DNA of 64,000 bases from CAWFQB01 sp965277875 (GTDB taxonomy: Bacteria > Armatimonadota > Chthonomonadetes > Chthonomonadales > Chthonomonadaceae). The notes under the pieces are model-generated. The model was not told where the DNA came from. It saw nothing but the letters and a program-made list of their open reading frames with translations, and did no database searches. The position numbers were made by a program, and so were the translations under genes. Below are positions 59,388-64,000 of this stretch, in pieces. Numbering within the stretch: the stretch's first letter is position 1; each line of letters opens with the position of its first letter. The DNA lies in NCBI GenBank assembly GCA_965277875.1, contig CBDIDV010000002.1:4464001-4528000 (forward strand), written 5' to 3'.

Positions 59388-59684
59388 TTGTCCACAGATT
59401 ACGCAGATTACGCAGATTTATGAAAACAAAATTCACTACCGTACACATTCTCCGGGTGTTGAAAACACCCGTCTAAGTAGCCTGCGGCTGAGCGTCGTAG
59501 GGACGCAAATGCTTGTGTACAGGTGCATCGCGTCCCTGCGACGCTCGGCGGAACGCCACTCAGACATGGGCAAAGAATTGAAATAGTTTACCCGTAGCAG
59601 AATGTGTACGGTAGTGAATCTTGGTATTTAATTGCTTGCTTGATAATCTGCGTAATCTGCGTAATCTGCGTAATCTGTGGATAA
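59388..59684. repeat. Non-coding period-9 fold-back element (MITE-like)
   Basis: The outer arms are tandem 9-mers (CAGATTACG left, TAATCTGCG right). Next comes a perfect 21-bp inverted repeat (ATTCACTACCGTACACATTC at 59431 with its complement at 59599). Inside is a further inverted repeat of 17 bases with one mismatch (GAGCGTCGTAGGGACGC at 59490). A small GGGTGTT/AACACCC hairpin also occurs. It starts 31 bases after the stop of the upstream oxidoreductase gene and ends 30 bases before the next start. Confidence 0.85.
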
Positions 59685-59713
59685 CTCTTCTCTTGAGTTT
59701 TGGAGTGTGTTTA

Positions 59714-60985
59714 ATGGCGATGCGGAATGTGGTGGTCGTGGGCGGCGGGCTGGCGGGGTTATGCTGCGCGCGGACTTTGCAGCGGGCGGGGCATACGGCG
59801 CACATCTACGAGGCGTCGGACGGCATTGGTGGACGTGTGCGCACCGACAGCGTGGAAGGCTTTTTGCTGGATCGGGGCTTTCAGGTGCTGTTTACGGCCT
59901 ACCCCGCCGTGCGGCAGGAGATGGATCTGGACGCCTTAGATCTGTGCGCGTTCGATCCCGGCGCATTGATCTGTTACGAGGGCAAAAAGCATGTTCTGGC
60001 CGACCCGCTGCGCGTACCGACGAAAGCTATTGAGACCGCGCTGTCACCCTTGTTCGGACTAAACGACAAGCTGCTTGTGGCGCGTCTGGGCCTGATGCTG
60101 CGCCGCATGAGCGTGGCCGAGATATTCGCCATGCCGGATCAGACGATGGGCGCGTTTCTGGCGGGCTTCGGTTTTTCGCCGGAGTTTATCAACCGCTTCA
60201 TTCGTCCCTTTTACGCGGGCATTTATCTGGAAAAGGACTTGCAGACCAGTGTGCGGATGTTCGCGTTCGTGTTCAAGATGCTGGCCGAGGGGCAGACCGC
60301 GATACCGTCACGGGGCATGGGGGCCATCGGGCAGCAGTTCGCCGACACGCTCGCCCCCGATACGGTTCATCTGAATAGCCTGGTGCGTACCCTGCTGCAC
60401 AAGAACGGGCGCGTGGCGGGCATCGTTTTGGAGGACGGGAGTAAGATCGAGGCCGACAGCGTTGTCCTGGCGACCGAGTTCGACAATGCGGCCTTGATCG
60501 GCGGCCTGAACCTGCCCGCTATGTGGCGCGTGTCTACGGATGTCAGTTTCGCCGTGCCTGCCCCGTTTTACGGCGAAAAACTGATTACCCTCTTTGCGGA
60601 CGGCGAGGGCCTGGTCAACAATGCCACGCTGTTGAGCAATGTCGCGCCCTCGTATGCGCCCCCCGGCGAACATCTGCTGTCGGCGACCATTCTGGGCGAT
60701 ACCCCACTTGGGGATGCGGAACTTGCCGACGCCGTGAAAAGCGAAGTGGGCGCGCAATTTCCCGACGCGCAGCCGGATACGTGGCGCTTATTGCGCGTGT
60801 ATCGGGCGCGGTGGGCGCAGTTCGCGCAGCCGGTGGGCATCTGGGACAGATTGCCCGACACGCGCACGGCCCGCCCCGGCCTGATCCTGGCGGGCGAAAT
60901 CACGGTGCAAAGCTCCCTGCACGGCGCATTGGTATCGGGGCAGCGGGCGGCGGGTCTGGCAATGAGCGTCAGGACGTACCATTAA
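59714..60985 (+). CDS. FAD-dependent amine-oxidase-type oxidoreductase (desaturase/PPOX-like)
   Basis: About 423 residues from ATG 59714 (ATG 59720 also possible). The dinucleotide motif is RNVVVVGGGLAGLCCARTLQRAGHTAHIYEASDGIGGRVRTD, the classic protoporphyrinogen oxidase / phytoene desaturase start. The C-terminal FAD block is RPGLILAGEITVQSSLHGALVSGQRAA. Plant-like relatives in cyanobacteria and Armatimonadota are annotated only broadly. The substrate is unknown. It is flanked by two period-9 elements, which form its 5' and 3' intergenic regions. Confidence 0.87.
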   Translation: MAMRNVVVVGGGLAGLCCARTLQRAGHTAHIYEASDGIGGRVRTDSVEGFLLDRGFQVLFTAYPAVRQEMDLDALDLCAFDPGALICYEGKKHVLADPLRVPTKAIETALSPLFGLNDKLLVARLGLMLRRMSVAEIFAMPDQTMGAFLAGFGFSPEFINRFIRPFYAGIYLEKDLQTSVRMFAFVFKMLAEGQTAIPSRGMGAIGQQFADTLAPDTVHLNSLVRTLLHKNGRVAGIVLEDGSKIEADSVVLATEFDNAALIGGLNLPAMWRVSTDVSFAVPAPFYGEKLITLFADGEGLVNNATLLSNVAPSYAPPGEHLLSATILGDTPLGDAELADAVKSEVGAQFPDAQPDTWRLLRVYRARWAQFAQPVGIWDRLPDTRTARPGLILAGEITVQSSLHGALVSGQRAAGLAMSVRTYH

Positions 60986-60998
60986 CGAAAAATAAATC

Positions 60999-61545
60999 CA
61001 ATCCATAGACAGGATTAACAGGATTTTCAGGATTGACAGGATCTCAAAACACGCTGAAGCACGAAGCATACAGAAAAGCACAAGACATATAGAAAGGGGA
61101 AGCAGGGTGCTTTCGGATGAGAAGCGGCAGAAGGTTATCGGGTGTGCCTACAAGGTGCATAATCAGCTTGGGGCGGGGTTTGTGGAAAAGGTTTATGAAA
61201 ACGCGCTGCGAATCGAACTGGAACAGAATGGCTTTCTGGTGAAGCAGCAGGTTCCCATTGAGGTCTTCTATAATGAAGTGATAGTAGGTGAGTTCACTGC
61301 CGACCTGCTGATACAAGACTGCCTGCTGTTGGAACTGAAGGCAGTACAATCACTTTTGCCGGAACATGAGGTTCAACTCGTCAACTACCTGACGGCAACT
61401 GGCCTCGAAAGCGGCCTGCTCATCAACTTCGGCAGAAGCGTAGACATAAAACGCAAGTTCCGCGACTATCGCAAACCGCAGAACAGCCTACCCTCAGAAT
61501 AATCCTGTCAATCCTGAAAATCCTGTTAATCCTGTCTATGGATTG
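60999..61545 (+). mobile_element. Putative GxxExxY mobile element with 44-bp perfect inverted repeats
   Basis: The left repeat (60999-61042) and right repeat (61502-61545) are exact complements, built from 9-nt units of the form ACAGGATTN. Between them lies only the GxxExxY gene, whose stop codon enters the right repeat. The element starts 14 bases after one gene's stop and ends 28 bases before the next start. No target duplication is obvious. Confidence 0.8.
61107..61502 (+). CDS. GxxExxY family protein (predicted PD-(D/E)XK nuclease fold)
   Basis: A 131-residue protein starting at GTG 61107 with AAAGGGG upstream. The family motif is in GAGFVEKVYENAL. The nuclease-like core follows: EFTADLLIQDCLLLELKAVQSLLPEHEVQLVNYLTATG, with the Asp and ExK of a PD-(D/E)XK site. 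The end is LLINFGRSVDIKRKFRDYR. The family is common, often multi-copy, and of unknown function. Being the only gene between long inverted repeats, it is the likely agent of the element's movement or of processing its RNA. Confidence 0.9.
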   Translation: MLSDEKRQKVIGCAYKVHNQLGAGFVEKVYENALRIELEQNGFLVKQQVPIEVFYNEVIVGEFTADLLIQDCLLLELKAVQSLLPEHEVQLVNYLTATGLESGLLINFGRSVDIKRKFRDYRKPQNSLPSE

Positions 61546-61572
61546 AATTTTGTCTTTATGAAGGAGCCTGTC

Positions 61573-62379
61573 ATGGATCATTCCGGCGCGCTGGCGTGGC
61601 GCAGAAGTCTGATGGTGGCGCATGGCGTGGGATGGCGGGAGCATTTCGAGGTCGAGGCCACGATGCGCGACGCGGTCGGGGCATTGTTCAAGGGCGCGGA
61701 TTTTCCCGTTACGTATGACGCCGACGATCTAAGGTACGAGCGCGACGATCTGGGCAAGCCGTTCGTGACGTGGCACGGCATTGTCGAGGAGTGGGCCGAG
61801 GCGAACGGCCGGGCCGAACACGCGCTGCACATCTCCAACACACACGACGGTGGGGCGCACATCGTGCTTGCCGCGTATCATCCCGATCTTGTCGGAGTGG
61901 GTATTGACGCCGTGCATCTGCCGCGTCTGATGTCGGCTCAGAAGGACGCCGCGTACCTGCGCCGGTTCGCCGCCCGGTTTATGTCCGCGCAGGAACAAAG
62001 CGGATTCGAGACGGCGAACGCAGGCGATGATCTAAGTCTCCTGCGCCTGCGGACTGCGGCCCATTTTTCGCTGATGGAAGCCGCGTCCAAAGCGTGCGGC
62101 ACGGGCCTCAAAATCGGCGCGGGCATGGGCCGTGCCACCAGCCTCCCCAAGCAGTCGTTGGGCGTAGACACGCTGAGTTTCGGCATGGGCGAAGCGAATC
62201 TGCTGTTGGTCGAGGGCGAAGCATTGGCGCGTCTGGAAACATTGGGCGCGAAACGGGCCGAAGCGTATTGGAGCGCCGATGAGGAGTTTCTTGTCAGTGT
62301 GGTATTCTTATGGAAGAACGACGCTTTAGAAAGTGACGTGACCCTTAACGCGTTACTCACCTTAGATGCAGAATTATGA
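61573..62379 (+). CDS. 4'-phosphopantetheinyl transferase superfamily-like protein
   Basis: 268 residues from ATG 61573 with AAGGAG upstream. The central part has the AcpS-like metal site (VGVGIDAVHLPRLMSAQ), then RRFAARFMSAQEQSGF and LRTAAHFSLMEAASKACGTGLKIG, matching the second Glu/Lys motif (here E-A-x-x-K). Such enzymes transfer phosphopantetheine from CoA to acyl- or peptidyl-carrier proteins. The long N-terminal ~95 residues are unlike AcpS. It overlaps the next gene by 4 bases. The substrate carrier is not in the window. Confidence 0.75.
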   Translation: MDHSGALAWRRSLMVAHGVGWREHFEVEATMRDAVGALFKGADFPVTYDADDLRYERDDLGKPFVTWHGIVEEWAEANGRAEHALHISNTHDGGAHIVLAAYHPDLVGVGIDAVHLPRLMSAQKDAAYLRRFAARFMSAQEQSGFETANAGDDLSLLRLRTAAHFSLMEAASKACGTGLKIGAGMGRATSLPKQSLGVDTLSFGMGEANLLLVEGEALARLETLGAKRAEAYWSADEEFLVSVVFLWKNDALESDVTLNALLTLDAEL

Positions 62380-63191
62380 CACAGGCCCCCGACACCACCA
62401 ACCCCATACCGCAGCCTCCTATGCCGCCGCGCCGCCGTGTGCGCCGGGGCTGGCTTGTTTTGTCGCTGATCCTGCTTTGTCTGGTCAGCATCACATGGGC
62501 CATCGGCGGGCTGGGCGGCAATGTCCGCACGGTCACGCCCGGACGCGTGTACCGCAGCGCGCAGATAACCGGGAGCGGCGTGGGCGCGCTGACGGCCTGT
62601 TGGACGGGCAGCGGTCTGGAACAGGTGATCCGGCAGGACGGCATCCAAACCGTGCTGAACCTGCGCGGCGGCGGCGATGGGCAGGCGTGGTATCGGCAGG
62701 AGCGGGAAATCTGTACGCGCTTGGGCGTGGATCACATAGATGTCAGCATGAGCGCGATTCATGCCCCGCACCCCCTGCAGCTAAAGCGCGTTCTGGACGT
62801 GTTCGACCATGCCCGCTATCCTCTTTTGTACCACTGCCAGGGCGGCTCGGATCGCTCCGGTCTGGTTGGCACGCTGTACCTGAATATCTATCAGGGCGTA
62901 CCGCTCGACGAGGCCGAGGCACAGCAGCTGACGATGCGCTACGCGCACTTCAAGTTCACGCGCACCCGCGCAATGGATGATTTTTTCGACCGGTATCGCC
63001 AGACCGCTCAGGGCATGGGACTAAGGCAGTGGATCACAAACGTGTATCCCGCCCTGTTCGCCAAATTGCCCGAACAGGAAAAGTCCGGGCCGCCCACGGC
63101 CCAGGAACTTCTGGCGAACCCTCTCCCACTCGCGACCGCGCGGCAGATGTCAGGAGAGGGCCAAAACCGCGCACTCGTTCCCGGAGGTTAG
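62376..63191 (+). CDS. Membrane-anchored dual-specificity phosphatase-like protein
   Basis: A 271-residue protein. A Pro/Arg-rich start and one membrane helix (GWLVLSLILLCLVSITWAIGG) are followed by a phosphatase domain: VYRSAQ, VLNLRGGGDGQAWYRQER and the P-loop YHCQGGSDRSG (CX5R) with a downstream DEAEAQQLTMRYAHF. It resembles bacterial tyrosine/DSP enzymes facing the periplasm. It is coupled to the upstream gene by an ATGA overlap. Confidence 0.82.
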   Translation: MTQAPDTTNPIPQPPMPPRRRVRRGWLVLSLILLCLVSITWAIGGLGGNVRTVTPGRVYRSAQITGSGVGALTACWTGSGLEQVIRQDGIQTVLNLRGGGDGQAWYRQEREICTRLGVDHIDVSMSAIHAPHPLQLKRVLDVFDHARYPLLYHCQGGSDRSGLVGTLYLNIYQGVPLDEAEAQQLTMRYAHFKFTRTRAMDDFFDRYRQTAQGMGLRQWITNVYPALFAKLPEQEKSGPPTAQELLANPLPLATARQMSGEGQNRALVPGG

Positions 63192-63194
63192 TGT

Positions 63195-64000
63195 ATGCGT
63201 TTGTTTTCATCCCGTTCGCGTTCATCCGCGCCCCGCTCGTCTGGCCCTTCGTCGCCGCTTTCCTTATCATTCCGCTCTTTTTCTCTGCGTTCGTACTCCT
63301 ACCCGGCCCGACTCGCGTTTGCCGGGCTTGTCGCCGCCACGACTTTTGCAGGCGTCCGCATGGCCGACGCGCATCGGCAGGACGCGATGATGCAGCCTCC
63401 TGCCTCGACCGGCAGGCTGCTGACGCCGACCGGGCAGCAGACCAATGTGGGCAGCTTTCCCGCGAACATGGCGCTCAGTCCCGACGGCAAGTATATCGCG
63501 GTCACGAACACGGGCTTTCGGCAGTATCTGAGCATTCTCAGCGCGGACGACGGGCATCTCGTCTCGCAGCTTCCCTTTATCCCTGCTGCCAATGACCGCA
63601 GCGACAAAACCTCGCTGTACTACGGGCTGGCATTTGATGCCCCTGCGGACGGGCAGGCGGCAGGCACATACCGGCTGTTCGCGTCACGCGGCCCCCAGGA
63701 CAAAGTTTCCGTGTTTACGGTCAGCGGCGAGGGCGTCATTGCGGCGCTATCCGACATCAATACGCCGTCCCCCCTGCCTGCGGCGACCAAAGACGCGCAG
63801 CCCAACTTCCCGGCAGGTATTGGCGTGAGCGCGGGCCATCTGTACATCGCCAATAACGAAACCAGCGCGTACACGGATTTCAAAGGCTCGGTTTCGGTCG
63901 TGGACAGCAAAGCGGGCGTCGTCGTGGGCAAGATCACGACAGCGGGTTTCCCCTACGCCGTCTGCGCCGTGACGAAGGGCGACAGCGCGGGTAAAAAAGT
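63195..64000 (+). CDS. Beta-propeller (YVTN-like) secreted protein, 3' end outside window
   Basis: The frame opens at ATG 63195 (GGAGG 8 bases upstream) and runs to the window edge. A basic, Ser-rich N-terminus leads to LAFAGLVAATTFAGVRMADA, a long signal peptide. Propeller-type repeats follow: FPANMALSPDGKYIAVTNTG, LSILSADDGHLVSQL, GIGVSAGHLYIANNE and GSVSVVDSKAGVVVGKITT. These resemble bacterial surface propellers fused to phosphoesterase domains. The first ~35 residues are encoded by TTC/CG-rich DNA resembling the period-9 units. Only about 268 residues are seen. Confidence 0.8.
   Translation, partial: MRLFSSRSRSSAPRSSGPSSPLSLSFRSFSLRSYSYPARLAFAGLVAATTFAGVRMADAHRQDAMMQPPASTGRLLTPTGQQTNVGSFPANMALSPDGKYIAVTNTGFRQYLSILSADDGHLVSQLPFIPAANDRSDKTSLYYGLAFDAPADGQAAGTYRLFASRGPQDKVSVFTVSGEGVIAALSDINTPSPLPAATKDAQPNFPAGIGVSAGHLYIANNETSAYTDFKGSVSVVDSKAGVVVGKITTAGFPYAVCAVTKGDSAGKK

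Noticed and set aside
59643..59685. Period-7, 9, 12 and 14 tracts as CRISPR repeats
   Set aside because: Units are contiguous with no spacers, and no cas genes are present.
59621..59713. N-terminal extension of the FAD oxidoreductase (NLRNLRNLRNLW...)
   Set aside because: These residues are the translation of the 9-mer repeat arm; the FAD-binding start fits the ATG at 59714.

Overview
This window is GC-rich bacterial chromosome with a diderm (outer-membrane) character. The best guess is a member of the phylum Armatimonadota. The strongest clues are two DUF1559-type prepilin-like proteins whose N-termini read FTLIELLVVIAIIAILAAIL followed by FPVF(A)xAREK, a style typical of that phylum. PEP-CTERM surface proteins, a large predicted outer-membrane barrel, a GH44 glycanase and many small repeats fit the same picture. 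The taxon is an inference, since no rRNA gene is present.

Layout. 1-3.2 kb: end of a HEPN-like gene, then hisB, a small membrane protein, hisH and hisA, with period-7 repeat tracts around hisH. 3.2-9.4 kb: two paralogous PspB-like membrane proteins around a RelE/HigB-like toxin-antitoxin operon, then a BatA/vWA membrane protein, a MOSC protein and a membrane protein with a helical tail. 9.5-15.3 kb: DinG-family helicase with a clear sigma-70 promoter, an AbiE-like type IV toxin-antitoxin pair with a palindromic operator, two unknown genes, and a phosphatase with a duplicated active-site segment. 15.3-16.7 kb: complete ISKra4-family element with a 9-bp target duplication. 16.8-24.5 kb: GRAM-domain membrane protein, SDR epimerase, DUF72 protein, animal-type haem peroxidase, an isolated nuoB-nuoI pair, and a tiny two-gene operon behind a consensus promoter. 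24.7-33.3 kb: 1140-residue predicted outer-membrane protein, orphan anti-sigma-like protein, RbsD/FucU protein, a frameshifted DUF1817-like gene, a zinc-ribbon-like membrane protein and a predicted PD-(D/E)XK protein. 33.6-34.8 kb: IS5-like element lying directly against the start of a TIM-barrel isomerase gene. 35-46.5 kb: phytanoyl-CoA-type dioxygenase, STN-domain secreted protein, histidine kinase, pilin-like cluster, CBM/FN3 secreted protein and a PemK/MazF pair. 46.6-52.6 kb: GH44 glycanase, a long structured-looking noncoding region, and moeA. 52.7-58 kb: RHH/PIN toxin-antitoxin pair and two duplicated PEP-CTERM genes, each behind a sigma-54-type promoter. 58-64 kb: two FAD oxidoreductases, a GxxExxY gene inside 44-bp inverted repeats, a phosphopantetheinyl-transferase-like protein, a phosphatase and the start of a beta-propeller protein.

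The most unusual content is repeat-based. (i) Fold-back elements have arms built from 9-nt units. One of them carries a GxxExxY (predicted nuclease) gene with its stop codon inside the repeat, and the others are empty and begin 9-31 bases after a stop codon. (ii) Period-7 tracts sit against start codons and inside moeA. (iii) A dispersed three-hairpin repeat occurs three times with apparent compensatory changes. (iv) Sigma-54 promoters and matching leaders precede the duplicated PEP-CTERM genes.
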